Notes under the pieces: model-generated | Database searches by the model: none | What the model was told of the DNA's origin: nothing | The model's input: the letters and a program-made list of their open reading frames with translations, nothing else | Shown here: one piece after another, positions 10,173-21,500 of the stretch | Numbering within the stretch: position 1 is the first letter of the stretch | Layout of the letters: every line of letters starts with the position of its first letter | Translations under genes and position numbers: made by a program | Source of the DNA: Isoetes taiwanensis | Taxonomy: Eukaryota; Streptophyta; Lycopodiopsida; Isoetales; Isoetaceae | NCBI GenBank assembly: GCA_021234155.1 | Contig: JAJEKV010000009.1 | Location: forward strand, 13,832,546-13,896,545 | Direction of reading: 5' to 3' | DNA: 64,000 nt

Positions 10173-11243
10173 CTAAACGGTGGACAACCATAAAGCATTT
10201 CTGGCAAACTTCTTCATGGTTAATGTAGTGCAACAAGGTGTTGCGCAAGCCAAGTAGGCATTCTGGTCTGCCAATGTCATTGAACTGTAGTTGTCTCTAA
10301 TTGCTCGTAATTTAGACATGTTAAATTTGTTGATGCAACCCAATGAGCAGCATTTAGTTCTTAAAAGTGTCCTCATTCTGTGCTCGTCCATAAGGTTTCT
10401 TCTTACAGAGGAGCATGCTCTCGAACTAAAATCAACCTTGAATTTCTTGGTGGACTGGCTGGAGAATGTGTAATCACGTTGCACCTCATTGGTGTCTTCA
10501 TCTTCTAATGAGAGTTCTACTCTAGGGGTGACCTCCTCTATCCTTAGTGGTGTGCTTGTAGAGGAAAACAAACCACGTGAAGCTGTACCCGGATAAGGCG
10601 GAGGTACAGTGTTGAATGAAGGAGATGGGCCACAATATGCCATGCCAGCAAATGTTGTTGCAGCTTCTTCACAAGGAGTTCGTTCAAACATGTCTCTTAG
10701 AGCTGACTGAAATTCTGCAAACCCATGTGTCACCACGGTTGTGTGAAGAGGAGTAGACGCTACAAGGTCGTCTTCATTTGTAGTGAAGTCATGGTGGGAG
10801 AAACGGTAGAGAATCTCGTAGTCTTCTGAGCGTGTTGTATTCCTTGTTTGTGTAAGTGAAGAAGGAGAAACTACAAATGGCTGAGGTAGTCTGTTCCAAA
10901 AAATTTGATGAGATCGAGCCTCTGTAGTGTCGGGGGATGGTACAAAAGGTGGTGGAAGATTGCTACGTGCAACAGGTGAGGCAATGAAAGGAAGTGGCAA
11001 CCGGTTTCCTACTGGACTTGGAGAGGGTTCGAAAGGTGGTGGCAGTTTACTAGTTACTGGACTCGGAGTGTCTTCAAGAAGCAACAAAGACCTGGTCGAA
11101 GTAGGAGTTGAAGAAGCATCTGCGTCACGTGTTCCATCTGAAGTAGAGGTACTAGGGAAAACAAATGGTGGTGGAAGTGTGTTCACGAAGCGGTTAACCA
11201 TCTTAAACAACTGCAAAACATTGGGAACATGTAAATAACTCAC
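10173..11243 (-). CDS. Pro-rich repeat protein with Cys-containing C-terminal domain (module gene P1a)
   Basis: 356 codons from 11243; the second Met (residue 15) is an equally good start. The motif LPxPF occurs five times in the first third (residues 23, 67, 82, 96 and 119), usually followed by xxSP, so the N-terminal region is a low-complexity array of short linear motifs. The C-terminal 80 residues look folded: a CCSLGC cluster, then alternating charged and hydrophobic sequence with NYSSMTLADQNAYL. I associate that pattern with uncharacterised transposon-linked proteins, from memory of the style only. The frame ends at 10173 and may continue by splicing into 9524-10153. The gene faces the plus-strand gene P2 across a 294-bp gap. 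Confidence 0.5.
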   Translation of the reverse strand: MSYLHVPNVLQLFKMVNRFVNTLPPPFVFPSTSTSDGTRDADASSTPTSTRSLLLLEDTPSPVTSKLPPPFEPSPSPVGNRLPLPFIASPVARSNLPPPFVPSPDTTEARSHQIFWNRLPQPFVVSPSSLTQTRNTTRSEDYEILYRFSHHDFTTNEDDLVASTPLHTTVVTHGFAEFQSALRDMFERTPCEEAATTFAGMAYCGPSPSFNTVPPPYPGTASRGLFSSTSTPLRIEEVTPRVELSLEDEDTNEVQRDYTFSSQSTKKFKVDFSSRACSSVRRNLMDEHRMRTLLRTKCCSLGCINKFNMSKLRAIRDNYSSMTLADQNAYLACATPCCTTLTMKKFARNALWLSTV

Positions 11244-11537
11244 TAGGCGATTGGACTAATGCTATTCGAGAATACAAAAAGCTATTCCGGAATACTATTT
11301 GGTGTGATGCATTTGTTGTGTGAGTGCATGAATCCTATTCCAGAATACACTAGTCCAGACTGTCTGGACAAGACGTATTCCACTGTACATAGAAATAGAT
11401 AACTGACAATAGTCTACCTTTAAAAAGGAAAATTGAGCGCCTCAATTGCGTATTCCGCTTTCAGAGATTCAGTCGCCAGAGCGAGCGCCTTCGATTCAGT
11501 TCACAGTTGTTGTATTCCGATTTATATAGCGAAAATT
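11244..11537. promoter_or_regulatory. Divergent intergenic region between P1a and P2
   Basis: The 294 bases separate two outward-facing genes. They contain several loose copies of the TATTCC..GGAATA dyad that forms the array further right (for example at about 11263, 11282 and 11335, plus half sites near 11450 and 11513). A TATA-like TTTATATA lies at about 11520, close to the proposed ATG of P2. Shared dyads in both the gap and the intron suggest a common binding protein; this is inference. Confidence 0.4.
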
Positions 11538-13674
11538 ATGGACAGGTAAGCATGTAAAGTACATAGTACGTATTTTGGCTCTGTTTTAGTTTACTTTTGT
11601 GGGCAACAGTGTATTCCGGAATACACTTTGCCTTTCGCGAGAAGGGCAAAGTGTATTCCAGAATACACTTTGGCCTTCTTGTATGAGCAAAGTGTATTCC
11701 GGAATACACTTTGCCTTTTAGACGAAGGGCAAGGTATTCCGGAATACACTTTGCCCTTCGGGTAAAAGCATGCTACGGTGTACCATTTTTGGAACCCTCA
11801 AAAGTACCTACACTGGGTACTTTTAAAACTGGTACTTTCTGTTTTTCCTTTCCATTAAAATCAATCGAAGTTTTTTGAATTGAAGGTCAATAACATGCAA
11901 ATCTATAATACTAAAGGATAACAATACTATTAGAGACTAAAATAAACGAATTAACTCTCAAACTTAATTTTTATTGCGGCATTTATGTAAGTTCCCAGTA
12001 CCCAGTGCTGGGTACTTTTCTGGGTAGTTTCACAGTCCCTAAAAAGTACTTTAGATGGTACACCCTAGCATGCTTTCACCCCTTCGTTAGAAGGAAAAAG
12101 TGTATTCCGGAATACACTTTTCCCTGTAAGAAAAGTGTATTCCGGAATACACTTTGCCCTTCTAACGAAAGGCAAAATGTATTCTGGAATATGTATCTCG
12201 GATTTTTGGAAAATAGTTCCTTTTTTTGTTGTTTTTAGCTTACACAAATCATTTTTTAGTTAAATTAGAACACGAAAAAGCATGCTTGTGCAACTTTTTC
12301 CTGGCTGTTTTTTCTTCTTCTTGCTTGCATTTAATGCAAAAATTAGCAATTCTTATTCTGGAATACAGTTTTCATTCCTTTTATACTCGTGACAGCGTTG
12401 TTTTAAACATTACTCTGGCAGGCAAGAAGAAAGCAAGAAGGCACCAAAGGAAGTGTTTAAGCTTGTCCAACGGCCACATCCAATGAAGCAGACTAGGGAC
12501 ACAAATGAGCCTACGGTTTATGAAAATTTTCAAACACAGTGGTTCGTAAACAGAGGTGCAGGCGACAAGTACAGCACACTAACTTTTCTTCACGTTTGCA
12601 AAAGCCCTGGGAATAAACGCTACGCCGACTCCGAGTTTGTCAACCTTGGGACAATAAAAGATGTTTCTGAGGTTGTCGGGCAAGGAGGTCAAGTGGGGAG
12701 GCTATCTTTTAAGACCTCCCAAGGCTATATTGTGATCGACATTGCAAGTTTCAGAATCGCCAGTTTGCAACCACAGGCACTGTACAAGTACATCTCCCAT
12801 TATCGGAACAAACAAAGCCTAGCTTCCATTATTAGGCAGGTTTGTTCCAGTCAGAGCGAGGACTTTCCTATTAGTGTGTCGGAGCATGAGGAAGCAGCTG
12901 AAGAATCTCCTTCTGTTAGTACTTCTGGGCAGGAACAGGACGGAAGTTTCGAGGAAGAAGTAGAGGAGCAGCCCAAAGAGCAGCCCAAAAAACTTAGCAG
13001 GCCAAGAGACACCATAGCTGCTAAGGAACCAAAAAAGAGGAAAGTACAGCAGCTTGAAATAGTAGAGATCCCCGAGGAAAGCACAAAGAAAAGAAAGGGA
13101 AAAGGAAAAGCACTCGGGTTGCAATGAAGGAGAAGAAACTTGACAAGACCTCTGAAAGAAGGGAGGTAATAAACAGAGAAAAATTTGTACAAGGGATGAT
13201 CTATCTTCCAGTCACATGCATGAGGCTGCCCCCTAAGAATGAAGCTGGTGAACGGGCACTTCAAGTTCGAAAAATCTATGCCGATCACTTAAGGAATCTG
13301 AAGGACAGAATAAGGAGCAATCCAAATGCTCATGTGGCCCCAATTGTTGTCCTTGTTGATAGGGAGCAGTGCACAACCCCCCAAGACTATGGCAGAAAAA
13401 ATGCAAAAACCTACACACACTATGTCTTGGGAGGTAATCACAGCTTCAAGGCAAGAAGGCAACTCTACAAAGAGAAGAAGAACCCAACCTCTCCGTCCTA
13501 TGTGCTGTTTACTGTGGTCTTACCGATGAAGAAGCAAAAATCGTTGCCAACACCCACAATGCTGACAACGAGTACAAATTAAAAGTGAGCTTTGTCGATA
13601 AGATCAGGTTTATGCACAAATTTGATGGCATTTGCTATTGTAGCTTTGCTGGGAACGTGGTTGCAATATGTTGA
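11538..13674 (+). CDS. Two-exon gene with ParB/sulfiredoxin-like C-terminal segment, two frame breaks (module gene P2)
   Basis: Exon 1 is proposed as 11538-11545 (ATGGACAG, donor GTAAGC). Exon 2 starts at 12422 after TCTGGCAG; the phases join to give an N-terminus beginning MDRQEESKK. Exon 2 runs open to 13125 through an unfamiliar folded region (about 12500-12850) and an acidic then Lys-rich linker resembling nuclear-localisation sequence. A -1 shift near 13085-13110 (A/G runs; stop and next ATG overlap as ATGA at 13124) leads into a second frame. There, APIVVLVD followed about 25 residues later by VLGGNHSFKARR resembles the ParB N-terminal/sulfiredoxin fold, whose signature is G-x-[NR]-[HR] plus an Arg/Ala helix. 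A second -1 shift at about 13470-13482 continues to a stop at 13672. Decay, sequencing error or programmed shifting could explain the breaks. The ParB-like call is by motif only. Confidence 0.5.
11609..12192. repeat. Array of 18-bp palindromes in intron 1 of P2
   Basis: The perfect palindrome GTGTATTCCGGAATACAC, or a near copy, has centres at about 11617, 11659, 11700, 11740, 12108, 12143 and 12185. Spacings are 42, 41, 40, (41 after removing the 320-bp insert plus 7 bp), 35 and 42 bp. The spacers are themselves dyads of the type TTTGCCCTTC..GAAGGGCAAA, so the array alternates two palindromes and every unit could fold back. Dyads of this size and regularity look like binding sites for a dimeric protein, or the relic of a palindromic element. 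Loose copies extend into the divergent promoter. Confidence 0.85.
11761..12080. mobile_element. 320-bp MITE inserted in the palindrome array
   Basis: The left end GGTAAAAGCATGCTACGG (11761) and the reverse complement of the right end GGTGAAAGCATGCTAGGG (12080) match over about 26 bases with few changes. Flanks read CCCTTCG before and CCTTCG after, consistent with a 6-8 bp target duplication. Removing the insert plus one duplicate restores both the TTTGCCCTTCG..GAAGG spacer dyad and the 41-bp period of the array, which fixes the boundaries well. No coding capacity. An 8-bp duplication would suggest hAT ancestry. Confidence 0.8.
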
Positions 13675-14484
13675 ACAGGGTTTAAACTCTAATATGAGTA
13701 GCAACCAATGGTAGATAGCTGCTGGCCTGCATAGGTGTAGCTAAAATTCGTTTATGAGATGGAAGCATGATAGTTTTCCAATAATGTATATGAAGTAAGG
13801 AAATACATGTTGAGATAGGCCTGTGCAAGATGCTGGTCTGCAGGATTACAAGAGCGATTGTTTCAGTGTACTACTCAGCGAATAGATTGAATAGAACATT
13901 GATATGATGCAGGGTTATCATAGTCTTAGAATAAAATGCATAGGCATTGCTTTTAATGATAATGGGCATTTTCCATTTATAAATTTAAGTATTTACTGAT
14001 TGCAAGCAGTGTGAAGGGGGATAACCTTAGAGGACCCCACGACGCCTGCTAGTAGCTTAGGCTCTTACCCATGAACTTGGCTAACCGTCCTTTGGTTCTA
14101 CTGCAGGTAACAGGGTCCTCTACTCTCCGTTTTGTTTTCTTATAAATAAGAAGCTGGAATTATGCCTTTCGGCTGGAACAATATGTTGTGGAGTTTGTAC
14201 ACTTGTTTGTTGACATTTTCATAATGGTTTAAAGGTAAACCTGATAAGCTACTATTGAGAAAGGTATTCTACTTGCTCATTAAATTGTTGGAGCAGTATT
14301 ATGCTAGAAACACATGTTTTATTTTGTCTGTTATGAAATTTAAGGGATATTTTCACATTGAATATATGGAAACATTTTGAAAATTGACCTTGTCTAAGTC
14401 TTAATGCATATGCACCTGTATGTGTTAAGAACTGCTTTGATGCTTGTTTTTCAAGTATAATGGTTTGGGTTTTCCAGACCAATG

Positions 14485-14521
<37 letters not shown>

Positions 14522-14689
14522 GTATGCTTATTTAGTGCATCTCGTGGCATGGAAATGATTGAGGACCTCAAGCACAATTTTATGGATAAGCTATTGGACA
14601 AATACGTTTCAAATTGGTTTATGGCCAAGAATCATTGATGCATTTTAAGTATATTCTACCATCATTTCGATTTCAATTAGAAACTATTT
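13675..14689. other. Intergenic DNA, nothing recognised
   Basis: AT-rich, no recognisable protein and no strong repeat. A run of about 27 T at 14488-14514 is the only striking low-complexity tract and may be the A-tail of a minus-strand retro-insertion. Confidence 0.45.
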
Positions 14690-14996
14690 TTTAGCCACCC
14701 GCAATGTATTTAACAATTACAACAACTCGATGAACAAACTTCAAAAATCATGATCAAAACAAAAACTTTTCAACAATATGATTTAGTTCTCTATGATTAT
14801 AGATACAAAAATCATTTAGGGACGTTGAAATTTTGTTGGTTAGGACCCTACCAAATCACTAAGATAGTTCAATCTAATGTCTAGGAGTTAGCAGAATTGG
14901 ATGGCGCTCTTCTACCTTCTTTGGTTAATGGGTTTCGCCTAAAGTTATTTCATACATCAAAAAACATTTCAGCATATGATCATGATAAAGTTTAAT
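14690..14996 (+). pseudogene. Ty3/gypsy polyprotein relic, integrase C-terminal end
   Basis: One frame, broken by stops, contains YDYRYKNHLG, then WLGPYQI, then ELAELDG and a short hydrophobic and basic tail. That order is characteristic of the C-terminal end of Ty3/gypsy integrase (the GPY/F region). No long terminal repeat, reverse transcriptase or protease is visible nearby, so only a few hundred bases of an old insertion remain. Confidence 0.6.
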
Positions 14997-15129
14997 GAAT
15001 TTACCAAACATTATTTTTTTATTATCGGACGCACAAAAAAAGATTACATATAAATACAAGAATTTTATGTGTTCCTATAGTGTATGCTTCAATTTTAGTA
15101 TCTTCATATGCTGCAAATTTGGGCCGGCC

Positions 15130-16020
15130 TATCGTTCAGAACATTCTCCTTGCAAAATTTTTGTTCCAGAACATTCTGCTTGGGTGTCTCTAATAGAGGA
15201 TTCTAGCATATTCTTCTTGCAATATTTTTGAAAACTTTCTATTCTGGATTTAAAGTGACTCTACAACATTTGATTTTAATTGTAGCAACCTCGTTTGGCA
15301 CATTTTTAAAAACTTTGTATCTTTTGAGTTGATTTGCTTACTTCTGAGCATCTATACTATTCTATTTTTTTAATACAACATTCTCTTTGCAAGGTTTTTG
15401 GAATTTTATTTTGGATTTGAGGTGCTTACAAGTTGGAATTCTACAACATCTAAAACACAACATTCTGTTTTGGTTAGAGCATCCTATTTGCAAAAAATTT
15501 AAAACTTTCTACTTTTAGATTGAGATGCTTACTCGTGGGCTTCTAAAATATTCTAGAACATTCTATTTTAGCTAAAGCATGCTCTTTGCAATATTTTTGA
15601 AAACTTTTTATTTTTGGATTGAGGTACTTATCTGTGAACATCTAGAACATTCTCCAGTATTCTATTTATATGCAAACACGCTCTTTGTAAAATTCTTGAA
15701 AACTCTCCACTTTTAAATTAAGGTGCTTAGCCTATGGGTTTCTAGAACATTCTAAAATAATTTATTTTGATATGACAATTTTTTTGAAAACTTTCTATTT
15801 TTTATTGAGGTGATAGAACATTCTACCTCATTAGAGTCCAAACTTTTTATTTTGGGCTTGAAGTCCTTGCTTATGTTGCATTTTAAGATTGAGGTGTTTA
15901 AACATGGGCTTCTAGAACATTCTAGAAACATTATAGGATGTTTTACAACATTTTGTTTGCAGTGTATTTAAAACCCTTCTATTTTGAACTGAGCTCATGG
16001 ATCTTAGCATTCTAGAAAAC
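15130..16020. repeat. Degenerate tandem repeat rich in TTCTAGAACATTCT motifs
   Basis: About seven units of roughly 110-130 bp carry the same order: a GAACATTCT cluster, then CTTTGCAA.ATTTTT, then GAAAACTTTCTATTTT, then TTGAGGTGCTTA. Substitution is heavy between units. In several units the cluster reads TTCTAGAACATTCTAGAA, which has the inverted-pentamer layout of a heat-shock element (nGAAn blocks in alternating orientation). Confidence 0.75.
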
Positions 16021-16065
16021 CTTAATGATAAAAAAGCAAGAAAACATTTAACAATGGAAAGTTGA

Positions 16066-16131
16066 AGAGTTGGCTAAGGGATTTCCTCCAAGCTCTTTGG
16101 GTATTGAGAGTGTGAGTTTGACTCCCCACAA
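16066..16131 (+). other. tRNA-like A/B box pair
   Basis: AGTTGGCTAAGGG resembles a pol III A box. GAGTTTGACTCCC about 45 bases downstream resembles a B box with two changes from the consensus. No acceptor stem closes, so this is not a functional tRNA. It is more likely a decayed tRNA-derived SINE head. Confidence 0.35.
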
Positions 16132-18596
16132 TACAAAAACTTAGCATATTTGAATGGAAACTAAGAGATCCATAACCCTATAAACAGATGGACGGAGAAA
16201 TGGGTCGCCACAAAGCTTCAGGAAGCTGCCAGATCCGACGGCAAGATTGCCCGAGCGCAGATGGACAACCTAGATCTGGCGGCCTATATATATGGAAGCT
16301 TTTGGAAGCCACCTTAATATAATCAATCTGGACTGTACTTTACATATAAATATCTAATTCATTTGCACTGTAGCATATATCTCAAAGCAACAGCCGTCGT
16401 GGAAGCTACCCCTAATATAATCAGTCTGTATTGTAGGATCCCTTACATATACTTCCAAGCCATCTACATAAAGCATATATCTTAAAGCAACAACCACCAT
16501 GGGATCTCAAAGCAACAACCTCCATGGGATTTCGCATCAACGATTAGGATCAACATTAATCTGGACCAAAGAATTTCTTACAGATAAATGTCCAAGTCAT
16601 AAGCACCATAGGATATATCTCAAAGAATGTGCGTCATAGGATCTCGAGCTGATGTTCAAGATCGCTTTCATGGTCATCGCATAACATGACAAACATAAGG
16701 ACATATTTAGATCAGATATATGTAACAATAAAAAATTTCTATCCGTCGCACTTAAGCTATTATCTTCACTCAGCTATTCTGAATTCGATGCAATGCACAC
16801 TATCAAGATCTCATAATAATTATTCTCATTAAACTGCAGATGGATGATCACATCCAAACATTCAGACTTAGCTCATAGAGAATCCAACATAGCGTCCGAT
16901 CATCAAAATGGATGCCTCGATGCTTCAGTTTTTCTTTTCTTTTTTGAAGAAGAACTGTACTTTATATAATAAAAATTATAGAGTAGAATATTTCAGACTT
17001 CACAAAGGACTATTACAGGAGTAACCTCAAATCCTTCATCCTCCATGAACTAAAACTTATTTGATTGCAGAACAAAAGAAGTATAAGATAGATACCAATA
17101 GTTAAAGGAACCTGATTCTCAAAATGTTGTGACTCAGGTGCATAGTAGAGTGAATACAATCATAATAGCTCTTAAGTGAATCATACTCCCAAAGCTAGCT
17201 ATGTTCTCTAATCAGTAGATCTTGAATAATAAAAAGGCTTATGTGGTTAATGATTGTTGCCACTGTTTGTACAAAAGGATGGAAAAGCTATGAGGCTTCT
17301 AAGATCACAGTTTTTCAATGGCTAGTTTTACATCAAAGCCTCCACATAATGTTACTCGACATATCAATACTCTCAAGGCTTTCTTCACAGCTCTGTATCA
17401 TAAGTGGCAACAAAGGAGAGAGGCCAGGTTTTTTCGTACAATATTTTGCGTATAATATTGCAGTTATATTTTCTTCCTCAGAATCTCCCTCGAAATAAAA
17501 TAAGACTACATTGCTCGATGAATCAGTTGTATTGTAGTCGTATTTTCTTTCCATCATTTCTGAGTCAAACAATGCTCCACAGTTGAATTGATAAAATGCG
17601 ACATGTCTTATTTCTTACAATGGAAAAGAGCAAGATTTTACAAATCCAACGTGGCAGTCTTAAAACACTGAAAGTAAAATTATGCGAGCCATATTTTATT
17701 ACTTATGCCCAAATTCCATGAGCCCGGCACTTGTTGTGCAGATGAATTTGAGGGATATATAAGCGACTGATGCCGCTATTGCGATTCCACTGTAGGGTGG
17801 AAATCCTTGACGTGGAGTCAGATATCTAAAATTTTCTGATGGGGGATGTTGCTCGGCAGATGCCTAGTAGATGCATGCAAAGCCTGCCAGCTAAGTTGAA
17901 GAATGCTTGAATTCTAGAAACTACCAAGACTTCGATGGAATGCCGATTTCTACAATTTGCTTCCAATAGCCTGGTAGTTCATGCGAGCAAGGTCGGGATC
18001 TGGCGCGGTAGCAGAATCTGGGCCATAGTCCTTCAAGTTGCCTTCCTAACCATCATACTCTTGTGTTTTAAACGGCCACGTGGCGGTTACGTGGCGTCCA
18101 CGTATAATATGTAACTTTTCAACGTTCCAAAATCTACAATATGACCGTTGCGCATACTTAACTGCACAGTTTGTTGTGTTCACATGAGCCCGTTCAAAAA
18201 TTTAACACTCTTTCCCTCGTCTCGATTCTCTTGCTAGTCATATTCCGGCCTCAAACCGAGGCGCTACTGTTGTATGCCCCCCTAATCTTGGCCGGATTGG
18301 ATTGGCGAATATAGGGCTTGTGACTCGTCCCAGGTTCTTGGTTTTTATGCTGTTTTTGATTGATGCGGTTTTTCACAAGCCATCTGTTGGATCATCTATG
18401 GCTGGATCCGAAGCATTCTTCTGATATGCCGCACACAAAATTGTTCCTTATTTGGCATTCTAGTTCGGGTCATTTAAGGCCTTCTCTTTGAATTGGCCGT
18501 GCCAGATGATGACGGATTTTATGAACGCACACTGATTTCAAACACCTGCTATCTCGATAGATAGTTAGTTTTTTGGATAGCTAAAGAATATATCGA
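16132..18596. other. Intergenic DNA upstream of TPX2
   Basis: No recognised gene. A 79-codon minus-strand frame at 17333-17572 has protein-like composition (EGDSEEENITAIL then a hydrophobic tail) but no family I know. Short motifs such as CAACAACC.CCATGGGATCTC repeat loosely at 16490-16530. The TPX2 promoter must lie in the right-hand part (about 17800-18590); I see no convincing TATA box. Confidence 0.4.
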
Positions 18597-21500
18597 ATGA
18601 CGGGCGTTACACACGAATCGAATATCAAAACTGCCACAAATTTCATGTTGGATCCCAGATATGAGTATTCTGCCCCGCAGTTCTACGACTTTTGCATTGG
18701 CGAGTCAGCAGCAGATATCGAAGCAGCTGAGGGATGGTTTCTTACAGCGGTCACGTACGATGATTCCCGTAAGCCTACTATTCCTTACCGTTTTATTGTT
18801 AAATCTGAATATTAAGAGCTTTCAAGTACCGGACCTAGATCTATTTAAATTCAACTATAACCTCCTCTAACTTTGGTGAACGGGGTAATATTCACAGCAC
18901 ATGTTTGTAGAATGAAGGAGCTATGGTATACATCTGGAGTTTCAGCCACAAATCTTAGCAAAGATATTGAGGTGAGTACCTCTGATGTCTGTCAGAGTCT
19001 TTTGGCATTTAACCCAAGGTGCTCCTGTTACAAAACCTGGTCAAGCATTTTGCAATCCTGGCCGCATCAAAATAGACTTGTGTGCATGGCAAGACACATA
19101 AATTAGCATGCTGATTGAATTAGAGCATTGGATCCTGCCGGTGTAGACCCATGGTGACAGGATGTGAACATAAGAATCCTATGCACGGACTTAAGTCATG
19201 ATTTTAATCATATGCAGTTCTCCTGTGTCTCCCCTAAGCATAGCGTTGACATGAGCTTGAAGGACAAAAGGTACAAGCTTATTTCCTATTTTATGCTACA
19301 AAAAAGTACTTTCTGTCCTTCTAATCTCATCTTCTTCATGTTTTTCTAGTCAGAACAGACTTCAACATGACCTAAACATTTGCAAGGAAGCGGCTAAATT
19401 TCACGATGCAATGGATGTTGTTTCTAGTGATGATGAAAATATTGACAAGAAAGATGGTACAGTGCATTATGTCTTAGCAATTGTTTGTAGTATATGAGAT
19501 TTTTCTGACTCGTAATATTTGGAACAGCTGCAGCAGTAAATACAAATTTCACACATTGTAATAGTGTGCCACATACGCCTCCACAGTGTGATACCACACC
19601 TGTGAGTGTGCTAAAAGGGAAGGTGAACTTGGAGATTCAGAAAGTATCTTCAAATACCAAAGCATTGTCGATGTCTAAGAAGAAGAATTCAATGGGTGCC
19701 ATAACCAGGTTGGTTCCATACACTTTAAGGACCAAATCTCATTGGCATGAATACTATATGCTCACTAAGAGTATTGTTTCAGATATGCTCGAGATACTGT
19801 AATCAAGAAACTGAAGAAGAGCATTTGCAAAATCGTATCGTCAAATGATGCAGAGGACAAGGAAGGACATGCACATAAAGATTCCTTAAAGCAGGTTTGT
19901 ATTTCCTGGATATGGACATTGAGATAGCTTTACTCTTTCCAGCAATTAATTGTGGAAATAAATGGGGGTGTCCTTTTGACAGCTTGTTGACATGAAAGAC
20001 AATCTGAAGGGAAAAACATTGACCATTCCTAAAGAATTCCAACATTACACAGACAAACGTGCACAAACACGCCATGGCAAAGATGTTTGTAGCACGACTT
20101 CAAAGGTCAAATCAAAAGATCTTCCTCTGTTTTCACTTAATTCGTCACAAAGCATCTTATGTATTTGCTGACAAAGGTCTTTTCTATAATAGGTGGGAAA
20201 ACTTGCGTCGCCATTCATCTCTCTTGCAGAAAGGGTCCTCAAGTTCCAGATAAAAACACCTGAGCGCTTTCATCTTGCCTCTAATAACGTCAGTATCTTC
20301 TTATTCTGGCCAGGACTTTGTTTTAAAATTATGATTGTATTTAAACCAACAATTCTGGATTTAGGATCAACCACTTGCATTGATTCCATCACAAAAGGCG
20401 AAATTGAAGTTGACACGGCCAAAGGAACCTGAATTTGAAACGTCTCATCGGGTGCGCCCTTCCAGGTATGTGGAAGTTACAAAGTAGTATGATGTGCTTC
20501 TTGCTCGACATTTCTAATAGGTACTCAAAACTTAACTACAGAGTGAAAAGCGCTGCTGAGCTTGAAGAGGAAATGCTGGCAAAGCTTCCAAAGTTTAAAG
20601 CACGACCTCTAAACAAAAAGGTAGAAGGATAATTGTGCGTAATAAAAAATTTGCATCTCAAGCTTAAATATCTTCTGTCTTAGATACTTGAGGCCCCCAC
20701 TTTGTTGGCAGTACCTAAGAGCACTCCTCAGTTACCACAATTTCAGGTGACTGCTTGTTATTCTTTCTTGAGCTTCAGGATGGTGCATGCTGTAACTAAT
20801 AATCAAGATCTCCAGGAATTTCACTTGAGAACCATGGAGCGTGCAATGCAGCATGTTTGTGCATCCTCTGTATGCTCCTCAGATTCTCAGTCAAGCTCAG
20901 TAAGGAACAGAAGACCTTTTCCCCAGTGCAATTATATAAACTATAACATTCGAAAACTGCTTGCAGTCTACTGATGCAAGGCAGCGCCGAAAGTCTGCTC
21001 CTGAAAGTGGTGGCCTGACTGAACCAAAAGCACCACATTTGGAAACTGCTGCCCGGGCACGCCCTCCAAAGTATGTTTAGTCTACTCCAAAACATAATTT
21101 ATTTTCTTTAGTAGTATAGTTCATGTAATGGTTCATTGCATACTTCACTCCTAATGACATTATCAATAATTGAAATCGAAATCGAGATCCTTTATTAGAA
21201 AAAAGTTATTGAAGTCTTGTGTGTTGTTGAGGATTCCATTATCATGCAAATGTTTATGGAAAATGATCATGACATGCATTGCATGTTTAAATGTTGTGTT
21301 ACATTGTATTATTAATTCTCCATAACAGTCTCTAGTTAAATTTCTCCATAATTTGACCTGGATTGCATAATTAAATGTTGTGTTGCATATAATAGAAATA
21401 TGCTGAACTTGGCAATGCAGATAGGAGAGACTCAAAAATCAAATAGCTTGGTATTGCAAAGATATGGTTATCGTGTTTCAAGTAGATGACTTATCTAAGT

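Noticed and set aside
11609-12192. CRISPR-like array
   Set aside because: Repeats are palindromic with spacers that are also repeated dyads, in a plant intron; there is no unique spacer set and no cas gene.
14488-14514. Poly-T tract as a retrogene A-tail
   Set aside because: No target duplication or upstream retrogene could be read; kept only as low-complexity sequence.
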